Source: Mallotus nudiflorus
Taxonomy: Eukaryota; Streptophyta; Magnoliopsida; Malpighiales; Euphorbiaceae
NCBI GenBank assembly: GCA_947683625.1
Contig: CANTUR010000070.1
Location: 868,001-932,000 of the forward strand
Length of the DNA: 64,000 nucleotides
Direction: 5' to 3'
The translations under genes and the position numbers were made by a program. Each line of letters opens with the position of its first letter. The first letter of the stretch is position 1. This document shows positions 1 to 11,904 of the stretch, piece after piece. Under the pieces are notes generated by a model. It was given only the letters and a program-made list of their open reading frames with translations, had not been told where the DNA came from and ran no database searches.

Positions 1-335
1 CCTATTGCCTTCATGTCAAAGTTCAGTGCCTTAATGACCCAGTAAGCTCAATATTCAAGTTCTATCGATAAATGACAAGTTTTCCCAAAACCTAATCGGT
101 AAGGAGACATACCAATTGGAGTTTTATATGTTGTATGATATGCCTATAATGCATCATCCAATTTAGATGTCCAATCTTTCCTTGAAGAGACTACTATTGC
201 TCCAAAATTTTCTTTATTTCCTTATTGGTGACCTTCACTTGACTGCTGGTTTGAGGGTGATACAGGGTAGCAACTCTATGGTGAACTCCATGCCTCTTGA
301 GTAGTAACTCAAACTGCTTATTGCAAAAGTGTGAG

Positions 336-843
336 TGATGCGGGGCAAGTCTTGGAGTTATTGGAATAAGTCTAGGAATGATGGATAGAATACATATGTT
401 TTCAATATTATTATTATTATTATTACGTTTTCAATAATAATAATAATATTATTATTGTTATTATTATTATTTGATTTTTATTTTAATTTAGTATTGATTA
501 GAAATTAACTTTCTTATATTATTAGGGATTTGATTTCCTACCTTAGTTAGAATTGTCATTATTTTATTTCCTAATTAAAATTAGGGTTAGGGTTGGTACG
601 TTTATGCTACCCTATAAATATGTAAGCCTTAGGGCTATGTGAGACAGTTTTTGTTGAATTGATTATTCATAGTTATTATTTTCCCATATTCGATATTCTT
701 GTGAATCAACGAATTCTTAAATGCCTATTTCTTGATATTTGTGCGCAAATCAACAAGTTGTAGAAGGTTGCTAGATTGTCAATCATGCGCGATTCAACGA
801 CTTGCAATGTTTATCTCTTTTAATCTAGGCTTTCACTATGTCA
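336..843 (+). repeat. 5' LTR of element F
   Basis: Direct repeat of 1565-2091, beginning TGATGCGGGG and ending ATGTCA. It contains an ATT-rich microsatellite and a TATA-box-like CTATAAATA at about 612-620, the likely promoter. The two LTRs differ by scattered substitutions and by microsatellite length, so the insertion is not recent. Confidence 0.92.
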
Positions 844-845
844 GT

Positions 846-858
846 TGGTATCAGAGCT
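846..858 (+). other. Primer-binding site of element F (initiator tRNA-Met type)
   Basis: TGGTATCAGAGCT lies two bases downstream of the 5' LTR end. It matches the common plant retroelement primer site complementary to the 3' end of initiator tRNA-Met. It fixes the element's orientation as plus. Confidence 0.9.
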
Positions 859-897
859 AACGTTTGTTCCTAGGTTTATAAAAAAAAGAAAATAGTT

Positions 898-1473
898 ATG
901 GCAAAAAGGAGACAACAATAACAACACTTGGATGAGGTATACAAGCGTGAGGCTAATTCATGAGTTGAGCAACTATTTAAGCGAGTTGAATAGACGATGG
1001 ATCGATTTGAGCAGATGATGGAATAGATGATTGAAAAGATGGATGTTCTTTTGGCTAATCAGAATAGCAATAATCCAACCCCATGAAACAATAATAATTT
1101 TATGGGTAATTCTAATGGGGAGGTTAGTGACAAAGAGGAAGAAGAAGAGTATTATGAAGAGCCCTTATTTTTTGATATTGATGATGATGAGAATGAAGAT
1201 GCAATTATTGGAGATGAGCTAATATTTGATGAAGAGGATGAGGGTGATGAGGAATGTGCTGAATTATTAAAAAGTGATAATACTAAAATTTTCTTTATTG
1301 AGAGGGATTCTTATTTGACTTCCAACGACTTAGGGATCAAGGTGGAGGAACATCATGATCGTGAATATAATATGCTAGAGCAAATTGAGCATGTTGACTT
1401 CATTAGCATTGATAAAATTCTTTATTCTCATATTCCTATAATTTTAATTTTGAAGGAATTACAAATTGATTAG
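898..1473 (+). pseudogene. Residual gag fragment of element F
   Basis: Coding-like sequence starts at ATG 898 with a charged, glutamine-rich stretch typical of the start of a gypsy gag, broken by several in-frame stops. The longest open part, from 1102, gives 123 residues with long Glu/Asp runs ('DKEEEEEYYEEP') and no catalytic motif. The acidic part resembles the linker between gag and protease in gypsy elements. The rest of gag-pol is deleted. A host gene is unlikely, because the sequence lies between two LTRs. Confidence 0.6.
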
Positions 1474-1564
1474 GAATTTATGATGTTCTATACATTTATG
1501 AGAAAAATTCTTTCACTATATTTAGGTAAAATTCAAGGGCGAATTTTCTCTACACTGGAGGGAA

Positions 1565-1635
1565 TGATGCGGGGCAAGTCTTGAAGTTATTGGAATGGGT
1601 CTATGGAATGATGGATAGAATACATATGTTTTCAA

Positions 1636-1692
<57 letters not shown>

Positions 1693-2091
1693 ATTTTCAT
1701 TATTATTATTATTAGGATTTGATTTTTATTTTTATTTAGTATTGATTAGAAATTGACTTTCCTATATTATTAGGGATTTGATTTCCTACCTTAGTTAAAA
1801 TTTTCTTTATTTTATTTCCTAATTAAAATTAGGGTTAGGGTTGGTAGGTTTGTGCCACCCTATAAATATGTAAGCCTTAAGGCCATGTGAGATAGTTTTT
1901 GTTGAATTGATTATTCAGAATTATTATTTTCCTATATTCGGAATTCTTGTGAATTAATGAATTCTTGGATTCCTATTTCTTGGTATTTGTGTGCAAATCA
2001 ACAGGTTGTAGAAGGTTGCTAGATTGTCAATCATGCACGATTCAACGACATGCAAAGTTTATCTTTTTTAATCTAAGCTTCTGTTATGTCG
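1565..2091 (+). repeat. 3' LTR of element F
   Basis: Direct repeat of 336-843 with an expanded ATT microsatellite at about 1638-1690. It ends GTCG where the 5' copy ends GTCA, and is followed at once by the GTGAG duplication. Confidence 0.92.
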
Positions 2092-2779
2092 GTGAGCCTC
2101 CATCACTAATCATAGCTCGAGGTACTCCAAATCTACTAAACAATTTCTTAAAAAATCTTATTACCACTTTAACATCATTTGTAGGTTAAGAAATGGCTTT
2201 TACCCACTTAGACACATAGTCTACCCCAACTAAGATATATTGGTTCCTAAAAGATAATGGAAAGGGACCTATAAAATCCAATCCCCAAACATAAAAAATC
2301 TCTACTTCTTGAATTGATGTGAGTGGCATTTCATATTTTTTAGAGATATTCCCATGTCTTTGATATTTATCACAGTGTTCCATATACTCCTTGGTATCTT
2401 TGAATAAAATAGGCCAAAAAAAGCCCACTTTCCAACACCTTTGTAGCAGTTTTTGTTGCTCCAAAATTGCCACTATATCCAGAATCATGACAATGAGACA
2501 AAATTTTCAACATTTCAATTTCAGGAACACACCTTTTAATTAGCCCATCTCCATAAATCTTGTAGAGAAATGGATCCTCCTATAGATAGTGCTTCACCTC
2601 ATAGAGGAACTGCTTCCTTTATTGATAGGAGAATTCTTGCAGTAATACTTCACATGCTAAATAGTTGGTGATGTCCACAAACCATGAAGGACTAAAATGT
2701 TGAACTGCTAACAATAAAGCATTAGGAAATTCATCATTGGTATCCTTTTCTTGCTTTATTTGTTCATAACCCTTTAATA

Positions 2780-4334
2780 TGGACACATGGTTAACTACAA
2801 CATTCTCAAAACCTTTTTTTTTTATCTTTAATCTCTAAGTCAAACTCTTGTAAAAGTAACACCCAATGAATAAGACATGATTTTGCATCCTTCTTGGTCA
2901 AGAGATATTTTATTACTGCATGATCAGTGAAAGTAATAACCTTTGAGCCAAGTAAGTAAGATATGAATTTACTAATAACGAAAACCACCGCCAACATCTC
3001 TTCCTTAGTTATGGTGTAATTCAATTGGGCCTTTGCAAGAGTTCTACTTGCATAACATATAATATGAAGCTTGTTTTATTTCCTCTGACCAAGCACACCC
3101 CTACAACATGGTCACTTGCATCGCACATGATCTCAAAAGGAAGTGCCCAATCTAGAGGTGAAATAATTGGTGTTGAAATGAAAGCCTCCTTTAATGTATT
3201 AAAAGTATTTAAACAACCGTTATTAAAATTAAAAGGAGTATCTTTAACTAATAATTGAGTTAAAGGCTTAACAATTAAAGAAATTATTTTAATGAAATGT
3301 TTATAGAGACCCGCATGTCCTAAAAATCATCAAACTCCTTTGACTGATGCTGGAGGTGGTAGCTTCTCAATAATCTCTATATTTTAGGTCGATTTACCTC
3401 GGTGCCCACACTTGAAATGTTGTGACCAAGGACTATCCCTTCCTCTACCATAAAATGCACTTTTCCTAATTAAGAATAAGGTTAGCTTCTTCACATCTTT
3501 TTAAGACCCTGTTAAGGTTAGACAAACATAATTCAAAAGAATCACCAAAAATAGAAAAATCATCCATAAATACTTCCATGATGTTCTTGCTGAGTCATAC
3601 ATCTATGAAAAGTAGCTGGTGCGTTACACAGTTTGAAAGGCATACGTCGGTAAGCAGAAGTTCCATATGGGCATGTAAATGTTATTTTCTCCTAGTCCTT
3701 TGGAAAAAAAAAATCTGGTTGTAACTCAAATAACCATCCAAGAAATAGTAGTATGCATGACCTACTATCTTCTCCAACATTTGGTCAATGAATGGGAGAG
3801 GACAATGGTCCTTCCTTATTGCTGAGTTTAATTTTTGGTAGTTGATACATACTCTCTACCCATCAGCAATCCTCTTCAAAATTAGCTCACCTACTTTATT
3901 TTTCATGACAGTCATTCCACTTTTTTTTGGTACACATTGCCATAGACTTAGCCACTTTTTATCAGAAATTAGGTAAATAATGTCTGCATCCAACAACTTG
4001 ATAATCTTCTTTTTGACCACCTCTTTCATGTTTGGATTTAAGCGCCTTTGTCTCTTTATGAAAACTATACTCCCTTCTTCCATATGGATTATGTGTATAA
4101 TAATTGAAGGGCTAATCCCTTTGATGTTTGAAATCTTCCACCAATTGACTTCGCTTTATTTCTCACTATTTCACATACCCTTTTTTCCTGTTTAATGGAC
4201 AGCTTGTTGGAAATGATAATGGGTAAAGTGTTTCCTTCCTCTAAGAAAGTGTATCTCAAATGAGTAAGTAACAATTTAAGCTCTAATTTAGGAGGTTTAA
4301 CAACAAATGGGGGAGTGGGGTTACCACTATGCAC
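2780..4334 (-). pseudogene. Element A reverse transcriptase and RNase H
   Basis: The minus strand encodes a decayed reverse transcriptase followed by RNase H. Around 3550-3586 a segment reads 'EVFMDDFSIFG', the FMDD variant of the polymerase catalytic motif typical of Athila elements. At 2806-3024 the frame 'MNYTITKEEMLAVVF' then 'ITFTDHAVIKYL' fits RNase H. The N-terminal polymerase part is at 3856-4334 ('IVFIKRQRRLNPNMKEVVKK'). Several stops and frame changes make it non-functional. Confidence 0.85.
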
Positions 4335-4412
4335 TAAAATTTCAAGTTTAACAAAAGTGACTTATTGTGAGGGTTCACTATCTACTTCACACTCCAAACT
4401 TTTATCAATAAT

Positions 4413-5128
4413 TTATTTATTCAAATTCACTTCCCTTACACACTCATATATAACTTCCACTCTTATGTAAAATTCCTCTTTTATTGGGTATTTCATCAAT
4501 CTAGGCATCACAAATTCTACACTCTTATTACTAAACCTCAAAGTGATTTTCCCTTCATGAACATTTATGATGGCTCTCCTAGTATTTAAAAATGGTCTCC
4601 AAAGAATTAGAGGACACTTACTATCTTTTTCAAAATCCAAAACTATAAAATCCATAGGAAAAATGAATTTATCTACCTTAACTAAAACATCCTCAATGAT
4701 CCCATGTGGTTTCTTTGTAGAATGATCCACAAGTTGCAAAGTCATGTTTATAGGGTCAACTCACTAAGCTATAATTTCCTGAAAAGAGAAAATGGCATAA
4801 GCTCAATACTTAGACCCAAATCATATAAACATCTAGGAAATTCTCGAGCACCAACTACACAAGGAAGAGTAAATCTTCCTTGGTCTTTTAATTTAGTTGG
4901 TATTTTATGAGTGATGATGCAACTACAAGTCTCTATTAATTCTATAGTCTGGTTGTTATCCCATCTCCTTTTGTTGTTGATAATATCCTGAAGATACTTG
5001 GCATATATTGGCATCTTTGCAAGAGCATCAACAAAAGGAATATTAAGTTCAAACTTATTAAAAGTATTTAAAAACTTAGCCAACCCCTTTTCATTATTAG
5101 GCTTTTTTAATCTTTGAAGAAAATGCAT
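4413..5128 (-). pseudogene. Element A aspartic protease region
   Basis: The protease would cleave the gag-pol polyprotein. At the low end of the 4769-5128 frame the minus strand shows 'LYDLGLSIELMPFSLFRKL', an active-site segment with Asp-Leu-Gly in place of the usual Asp-Thr/Ser-Gly, as in Athila-type proteases, and with a further change after it. The 4413-4745 frame continues with 'VDKFIFPMDFIVLDFEKD' and 'ILWRPFLNTRRAIINV', the flap and C-terminal part. The frames are no longer continuous. Confidence 0.8.
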
Positions 5129-6640
5129 CCTTGTCTCATATTTTTATGAATTTGGCACAGACAGTTACTCTTTCCTATTACTGTCCTTTGCTTATTACTC
5201 CTTGCCTCCTTTAGAATCATCATTACCATTTTGAATTTTCTTTTCTTAAGTGTCCACCTTTTCTTTCTTGAGCTCATCTCCTTGCCACTTCTAAGTGTAA
5301 TTACTTTCAGTTGCTCCCTTACATTTGTTTCGGTATTGTTTAGAAGATTCCTTTGATTTCTTTTTGCTACTGCATTAGCAAGTTGATCCAACTGTACCTT
5401 AATATTATGAATTGAAGATGAATGGTTTTTAGCTATCTGATCAAATTTTGCTTCCATCCGTTTTTGATTTTCATCTTGAAGGCTCATTTTGTTGGACATA
5501 GCCTCTAAAAATTTATTTAATTTATTTTCCATTGAGGCCATACGATCTTGATGAGGTTGTTGAAAATCTGAAGGTGCTTGCCTAGTTATGTTGTTCTGAA
5601 AGCCTTAGGGAACCAAGTTGTTATTATTGTTTAAAGAAAAATTTGAATGATTCCTCTATCCCAGATTATAAGTGTTCTAGAATGGATTTACCTTATTTTC
5701 CTTAAAATTGATTCCCAAAAAATTTGACTTGCTATTAGAATCCATCTCCTATCATAATTACATCAAAAATACCAAATTCATTATTAGAGTAACCCAACAA
5801 ATTACAACTTTCACCTGAAGGGGCTGGATTATTTTTATTGGTGAGGTTGTCAAGTTATTTTATCAATAAACAATTTGAGCTTAAAAGGCTATCATTGTGT
5901 CTACCTCGATTTTGCCTCCTTGTCTTGGTGAATTTTGACACTCTGATGGCCAAAGATAGTTATTATTTGTCATCTCTTCCAGAAGTGTGAATGCAACCTC
6001 AACTATTTTTTGCATCAAAGAACCTCCAGTTTTTGTATCAATAGTGTCTCTAGTGGATCGGGTAACACCATTATAGAAAGTTCTGATGAGCACATCCCTT
6101 GGAAAACTATAATGAAGATAGCTTTTTACCAACTCTTTAAATCTCTCCCATGCATTAATCAAGGATTCCATGTCAAATTATTGAAAGGTGGTGGTATCCC
6201 TGATAATCTTTACTTTTTTAAATGTGGAAAATATTTTTCCAGAAAAGCTTTTGCCAACAGATCCTATTTTGTGATTGAACCTAGTGGCTGTGAGTTCAAC
6301 CATGCCTTAACTTTATCCTTCAATGTGAATTGAAAGAGCCTCAAGCGAATTGCATCATTTGACACCCTATTATATTTAAAAGTATCACAAATTTCTAAAC
6401 AATTAGCAATGTGAGCATTGGGATCTTCATTTTTTAAGCCATAAAATTAAACACTTGATTTGATAATTTAAAGTAAGGCTAGTTTAACCTCAAAATTATT
6501 GGCATTGATTGTTGGCCTAATAATACTTTGCCTTGTACAATCTAGACATGGAATGGCAAAATCCAAGAGTGTTCTTTCTTCTGCCTATTGTTCTGCCATA
6601 ATACTTGATTCCACTTGAGAATGCCTCTTATACTCTCTTT
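5107..6640 (-). pseudogene. Element A gag
   Basis: The best-preserved part (5881-6171) reads 'ESLINAWERFKELVKSYLH' and then 'LIRTFYNGVTRSTRDTID', ending in 'LLEEMTNNNYLWPSE', a characteristic Athila-type capsid segment. The downstream part at 5107-5541 is a coiled-coil-like stretch rich in Lys, Gln and Asn leading into the protease. Reading through 5541-5881 and 6171-6640 needs several frame changes. Confidence 0.8.
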
Positions 6641-6828
6641 CAAACCGTGTAAGTTCTGGAATAAAAATAAGAGGATTTGTCCTTATTCTTAGAGTATTAT
6701 GCATGCACTAAAACAATAAATTAAAATAAAATAAATAATAATAGAAAATAAATAAATAAATATCCAAATTTAAAATAGAAATAGCTTAAATCAAGTAAAA
6801 AAAAAATTATATTGTTAAACTTATTCAA

Positions 6829-6846
6829 TCCCCGGTAACGACGCCA
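6829..6846 (-). other. Primer-binding site of element A (tRNA-Asp type)
   Basis: On the minus strand this reads TGGCGTCGTTACCGGGGA, two changes from the tRNA-Asp-complementary site known from Athila elements (family identity from memory). It sits between gag leader sequence (lower coordinates) and the LTR (higher coordinates), which fixes the element's orientation. Confidence 0.85.
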
Positions 6847-8340
6847 AAAACTTAATAGATTCTTGCAAGCATACGAGTTTGTCAAGTAATATAGAATAAG
6901 TACAAGTCGATCCCATGAGGAATGAATGTTTATTCAACTATTAATTTTATTTTTAACTTATTTAAGAATCAAATTTTAAGTGAATTATAAGTTCTAAATT
7001 TTAATAGCCAAAATGAAACTAAATAATAAAATCAATTAACTTAAATTTTAACAAGTAAATTATAGAATAAATGTTAGGGATTGTACCACTTTATTTTAAT
7101 AAGCCAATCAAAAGAAATTAGTTTTCTTTCTATTGCAATTCTTAGGGTTTCAAAGGCTAATAATTAGTCTTTCTCAAGTAAAAATTACTTAATATATTTT
7201 TATCAATTGAAAAGGTTTTAACTAATTCTCATTAAATTAAAACCCAATCAAATTTATTAAATAAATTATAAAGTACAATCAATTGAAATTAAAATAATTT
7301 AAGCTATTCCTAGACTTAAATCAATTAATCAAGCATTCATATATCTATTAAGATTAATATTTTTCCATAATTAACCGTAATTTAAAATCAATTATGAATG
7401 GTCAAATTATAAACAATTAAGTTCAATGAATGCTTACTGCAATATAAAAGAAAAACTAATATATGAATCAACTTAAATTAAAATAAGTTTAACAATCCCC
7501 AACATAAACAAATTTACCTAGACATCACAATCATAATATTCTGAAAATGCAATAAAGAAATATATTCAAGAACTAAGGAGAAAATAATGAGGAAGATGAA
7601 ATAAAACTCTTTTATTTGAGCTCTTTTCTCAGCAATCTCCTTCTCCTTTACTTCTTCCCATCTTGCTTTTATAAAATTTCTTTTTTTTTGTAAGTAACTT
7701 CCTTCTTAAGCAATGCCTTCTCCTTCTCTTTTATATCCATTCCTCTTATTATTTATTTATTTATTTTTCTTCTTCTTTCTTATTGTTTCATAATTATATC
7801 TTCTTTCATCATTGCATGTCTTCTTTCATCATTGCACATCTTCTTTCATAATTGCATCTCTACCTATTATACTTGGGAAAAGGTCTAATTTGGATCTCGG
7901 GTTTGTGCCCTAAAAGCACTTTGGCACCCAGTTTTTTTCCCAATCGGAACTCTATATTGCAAAAGTGGCTAAAAAAACACCTCGCCGTTATCTTGAGACT
8001 AACCACCATTTTCACCCGCTATGTGGACTTTAATACCCAATAATCAATTGCAGACATGTGAAGCTTGGCTCCTACATCACCAATTGAAGTTCACTTAAGA
8101 CCATTACAAGCTTATGAAAAAAAAATGCCCAAATTGAAATCAAAATCCTTAAAACTCTTTTCCTTCTTTCTTCCAATTATCTTAATCTTGCTCGATCTTG
8201 CATTCCCTCTTTTTATTAGTCCCTGAGAAATAACAAAATCCTTAAGCAATACAAAAACAAGTTAAAATTTTTCTAGTCCAACAAATCCTTGAGAAAAAAC
8301 AAAATCCACTATTACGAGCGATGTCATCATCTTCTTCAAT
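6847..8340 (-). repeat. 5' LTR region of element A (outer edge uncertain)
   Basis: The AT-rich sequence upstream of the primer site on the minus strand has no coding potential. A TATA-like ATATAAAAGAG (minus strand, within 7725-7739) is a plausible LTR promoter. No second LTR copy is in the window, so the outer end is only approximate. A dispersed repeat at about 7877-8100 may be a later insertion or part of U3. Confidence 0.55.
7877..8100 (+). repeat. Dispersed repeat, second copy at 51910-52115
   Basis: About 200 bp, starting around 'GTTTGTGCCCTAAAAGCAC' and running to 'CACCAATTGAAGTTC', matches 51910-52115 in the same orientation with scattered substitutions. Here it lies in the LTR region of element A; the other copy lies just upstream of the MULE coding region. 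It may be a MULE end or a captured fragment. I see no inverted partner nearby. Confidence 0.75.
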
Positions 8341-8870
8341 TGGAAGATGATATGGTCAACAAGACACAGAGAAGTGTTATTATGGTCTTAATTGTGTCCT
8401 GATGACATTAATGATAAATCAAAACCTTGGGTGAAAGTTTTATACATGCCCAAATTTCAAAGGAAGTGCTTGTAAAGGGTTTAAAATCATTAACAATGGT
8501 GAATATATAAATATATTGGACTTCTTTTGTTTTTTTAATATCTAATGATAAAAAGAGGCATTTTATATATGCACTATTTTTATTAGACTTTTTATTTTAA
8601 AAAATAATTTTTTTAATACAAAACATAAGTGTCGTTATGGTTATTTCATTTTTTACAAATACATTTTACATAAAAAAAACAAATTGGCTAAATATCTCCA
8701 AAATGTAGGACACATTTTAGAATTACTAGAAAAAAAAGTTAAATATTAATATTATATAATAATAAAATATTAAGTTGCAAATACAACTAAAAAAAAGAGC
8801 AGCAAGCCATCAACACTTACCCATGAGAAAAAAAAATAACGTTATTATTAAGGTAGTGTAGCAGTAATGC

Positions 8871-8871
<1 letters not shown>

Positions 8872-8921
<50 letters not shown>
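8872..8921. repeat. Compound (TA)n(GA)n microsatellite
   Basis: About 19 bases of alternating A/T run directly into about 31 bases of alternating G/A. It lies at the left edge of the repeat shared with 57960-58245, which also begins with a (TA)n tract. Confidence 0.95.
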
Positions 8922-8924
<3 letters not shown>

Positions 8925-9190
8925 TATGACCAACTAATTTTACTTATTATTTTAGAAAATAACAAAGAAATTTATATAAAAAATTCATTAACTTTTAAAA
9001 AAATTATAATTCAAAAAAAAGTTTATAAATATGTTAAAAGTAATTATGTTTATATGTTTAACTTTTGAAGTCAAAAAATACAATAAATGTTACCTAATTG
9101 TGCTATATGTCAAGTTCATAGTGGAGAGTTTATAATCATACGTAGCGAACTGGGTTCATGCAAGAATTTCTCCTTGCTACCCCAAGCTTA
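8922..9190 (+). repeat. Dispersed repeat, second copy at 57955-58245
   Basis: From 'TTTTACTTATTATTTTAG' onward this matches 57970-58245 in the same orientation, with small gaps and substitutions. Both copies follow a TA microsatellite. Neither encodes a protein. The family is not recognised. Confidence 0.75.
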
Positions 9191-10070
9191 AAATTATAAG
9201 AGAACCTTTTGATTCTGTTATGCATACCATAAATGTATAATTTTTGTAAAAGAATATAGTGTGTTCACCATAAATGAGTACACCCATTTAATATGGGTAG
9301 TTGGCTGATAGGAAGAAATTAGATTTTACAGAAGTTGGAAGCCTTTAACAATATTATATCAATTTCAAAGCATACCCCAATGTATGTGGAGCGAAAACAA
9401 CACAATATCACCTCAATTTTAGAATTTCCTTCCTTTTCAACCATGGATTTTCAGAATGAGAAAAGCATTTTATTTGTGCTGAATCAATAGTATAGTGTGA
9501 AAACTGAGAGGATTCTAATCTAATACTAATAAATAGTACTTCTAGTAAAGGCCTTAAATCCACCATACCTGTTGTGGCATTCTCATATCAAATAAATCAT
9601 GCTTTTGATATCTTAATTAAGTAAAATACACTCAATTAATATTGAAATAAAATAAAATAGTTTTTGTGGCTAATTACAATGGGATGAGTGGGAAAGGAAG
9701 GACAAATTGGATATCGAGTCCCTACTATGTTTGTGAAGGCTTAACCATTATATATGGGACAATTCTTCCTTTTTAAATTAAGGACAACACGTTATGAATT
9801 TTGCACTTCATGATTTCTTTAGAAAAAAAAAATACCATTTAACTACTCTCTTATTGATTTTTACTATTATATGTTTTTTTTTACTTTGGGAGATTTTTTT
9901 CTTTTAATTTTGGCACATTGATTAATCAAAATTTTCTAGCTTAGGGTTTTTTTTGGGGATAATAGGCAGTTTCGAATGTTACGAAGCCAAAAAAAATTCT
10001 CCAAAACTTGGGATCAATTTGAAACTTTTGGTTTACATTTTCCAAAAACAATTATGCACACCCTTAGTAT

Positions 10071-11171
10071 TGTTGGAAATTTTTGCTTTGTTTAAAATAA
10101 ATCAATTATCTTAAATTAAAAAATTTATATTTAATAGTTGTATTGTTTTGAAAGAATGTGTCCTTTCATATTACAACTAACCTCAGGGTGCGTTTAAATC
10201 AGGGTTAAAGAAGGTTAAGTGTTACTCTTGTAATGCATTAATCTCTTTTACCCTTATTTGGTAACTTCAAAATATGCACCCTTAACTATTAACTCCCTTA
10301 ATATTTAAGCTCATTTTTATTAACGTAGGTTGCAGTTGGTTAAAAGCCTGTAAAAAACTCTTCTTTCTTAAAAGTAAGAACTTGTCAATGTTTCTATTAT
10401 TTTATCATATATTTTGTAAATTGTTTCTTTTTTATATAGTTTATATTAATAAGCTACAAATAAAATTTTTAAAAAATATATACATAAATTTAAGATTTTT
10501 TTAATGATAACTTCATTATTTTTAAAATTAATTCTTATTTCTTATATAAAAACTTAACAATTCATTTATTTATTTTTATTATTTTATATTAATTATGAAA
10601 TTTAATTATTTATTTTTATTAATTATATAAACATTTTTTAAAAATTATTTCACATTTGTTTACCAAATGGGGCTAATAGTTTAATTAATACACATGTAAT
10701 TGTTACTCCTCTAACAGTTACACTTGTAATTATTATACCATATTTCTTTAACCTCAATCCAAACACACCCTTATGATATATATATGTTGCATTTTATTAT
10801 TACAATAGATATAGAATAGAAATTTACATAGAGAAAGATATAAAAAAGTATAGAATTTTTGAAGAGCAACAAAAGAAAGATCAAATTAAGAAATTATTTA
10901 TTCTCAATAAGAATTTCTTCACTATTTTCTAAGTACAAAAATTTGAAAGGTTTGTCATATCCACTAAAGTAATTTGCACACATCCTTATAGAAAAACTCG
11001 AGAAGGGGTAGAGGTAAATTTTACTTTTAGAAAAGCGATACTTGATCATGTTTCAAGCCTAATTATAGAGAAGTTTTCTTATCTGTTATTTTATTTGTTG
11101 TTATGATTACTTGTATTAATTTGTTGTTGTTGTTGTTGTTCTAATTTTCATCATCAAATATTTTTCTAACA
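10071..11171 (+). repeat. 5' LTR of element E, interrupted by a MITE
   Basis: It begins TGTTGGAAATTTTTGC and ends TTTTTCTAACA. It matches 23166-23655 on both sides of a 585-bp insertion at 10186-10770. Without that insertion it is about 515 bp. Confidence 0.88.
10186..10770. mobile_element. Tourist-like MITE inside the element E LTR
   Basis: The ends form terminal inverted repeats of about 26 bp: GGGTGCGTTTAAATCAGGG on the left and, read on the minus strand, GGGTGTGTTTGGATTGAGG on the right. It is flanked by TCA on the left and TTA on the right, where the empty right LTR of E has TTA; this suggests a 3-bp TTA duplication with one change. No coding capacity. End sequence and duplication length fit PIF/Harbinger-derived Tourist MITEs. 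Confidence 0.82.
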
Positions 11172-11178
11172 ATCTAAA

Positions 11179-11853
11179 TGTAATGACCCAGTATTTTAAA
11201 TAAAATAATATTATTTTGAGATATGCAGTACTAATAATTTTAAATTTTATTTGTATATTATTATTGTTAATTGCTAATATTATTTATATATTTTATTTTA
11301 AGGAATTATTTACGTAAAAATAATTTATTTTACATGGGATTATTTGATAATATTAAAGTTATTATTATTATTATTAAATTTGATTGAAGGGTATTTTGGT
11401 AATTTCATAAATAAATAAAAAAGTCAAAAGCAATAAAAAATTGAGTCAACACTTCTCTTCTCTCTACTTCTTTTTCTTTTTCTTCTTCTTCTCGGACCAT
11501 CACTTTCAGCCTCCGCGGGACTGCCCCATTTCCATCGCCGACCACCATTAACTCCAGACATCTCCAGCCACCGCCGGGAACCACTGGATCACTGGGAAAC
11601 CATTGAAGCTGAAAGTTGGAGCTCCACACCATCGGTGAGATTTCGACCACCTCAGGACTCCAAACCGATCTCTTTTGAATGGTTTTCCTCTGGTGAGTCC
11701 ATTTCCAAGCTCATTTTTAGCTTAAATCCTCTAGATTTTTAGATATCTTCAATTTTTAGTTTATGTGTTTTAAGGTTTTTAATTTTTTTGAACTTGATTA
11801 TGTTTGATTTATTCAAACTTGCTTCACAAATGCTGATTGTGGTAGCTTAAGCT

Positions 11854-11904
<51 letters not shown>

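Larger units (their letters stand above)
336..2091 (+). mobile_element. Element F: short non-autonomous LTR retroelement
   Basis: Two direct LTRs of about 510 and 527 bp flank an internal region of only about 720 bp. The 5' LTR starts TGATGC and ends GTCA, followed after two bases by an initiator-Met primer site. The 5 bases before the 5' LTR (331-335) and after the 3' LTR (2092-2096) are both GTGAG, a target-site duplication. The internal region keeps the start of a gypsy-type gag and a short acidic stretch but lacks reverse transcriptase and integrase, so it would need another element's enzymes to move. It is a deletion derivative (TRIM/LARD-like). Confidence 0.9.
1..2490 (-). pseudogene. 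Element A integrase, split by element F
   Basis: Integrase inserts retroelement cDNA into the host chromosome. The part at 2092-2490 reads as the zinc-binding to catalytic core region, with a cysteine-containing 'HCDKYQRHG' stretch and the segment 'GLDFIGPFP' around the first catalytic aspartate. The part at 1-335 continues with the segment ending in a Pro-Gln-Thr motif near the third catalytic position. The two parts are one coding region separated by element F. When F and one copy of its 5-bp duplication are ignored, the frame runs on without a gap. The C-terminus lies beyond the window. Confidence 0.85.
1..8340 (-). mobile_element. Element A: Athila-lineage Ty3/gypsy retroelement, partial
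   Basis: Read on the minus strand, the order from high to low coordinate is LTR, primer-binding site, gag, protease, reverse transcriptase, RNase H, integrase. The 3' LTR lies beyond the window start. The gag segment, the FMDD form of the polymerase motif and a tRNA-Asp-type primer site all point to the Athila lineage. All coding parts carry stops and frameshifts, so the copy is dead. A smaller LTR element (336-2091) sits in the integrase. The outer LTR edge near 8340 is a guess because the partner LTR is not in view. Confidence 0.85.
8341..10065. other. Non-coding AT-rich spacer
   Basis: No coding region or RNA gene is recognisable. It holds a microsatellite (8872-8921) and a dispersed repeat (8922-9190). 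The rest is AT-rich and unremarkable. It ends at the target duplication of element E. Confidence 0.7.

Noticed and set aside
560..610. TTAGGGTTAGGGTTGG near 580 and 1830, resembling telomere repeats
   Set aside because: Only two short units, present in both LTRs of element F just upstream of the TATA box. They are part of the LTR, not an interstitial telomere.
11405..11650. Minus-strand open frame of 81 codons in the 5' LTR of element D
   Set aside because: It lies wholly in the LTR, overlaps CT-rich simple sequence and has no conserved motif. The corresponding region in the other LTR is not preserved as an equivalent frame.
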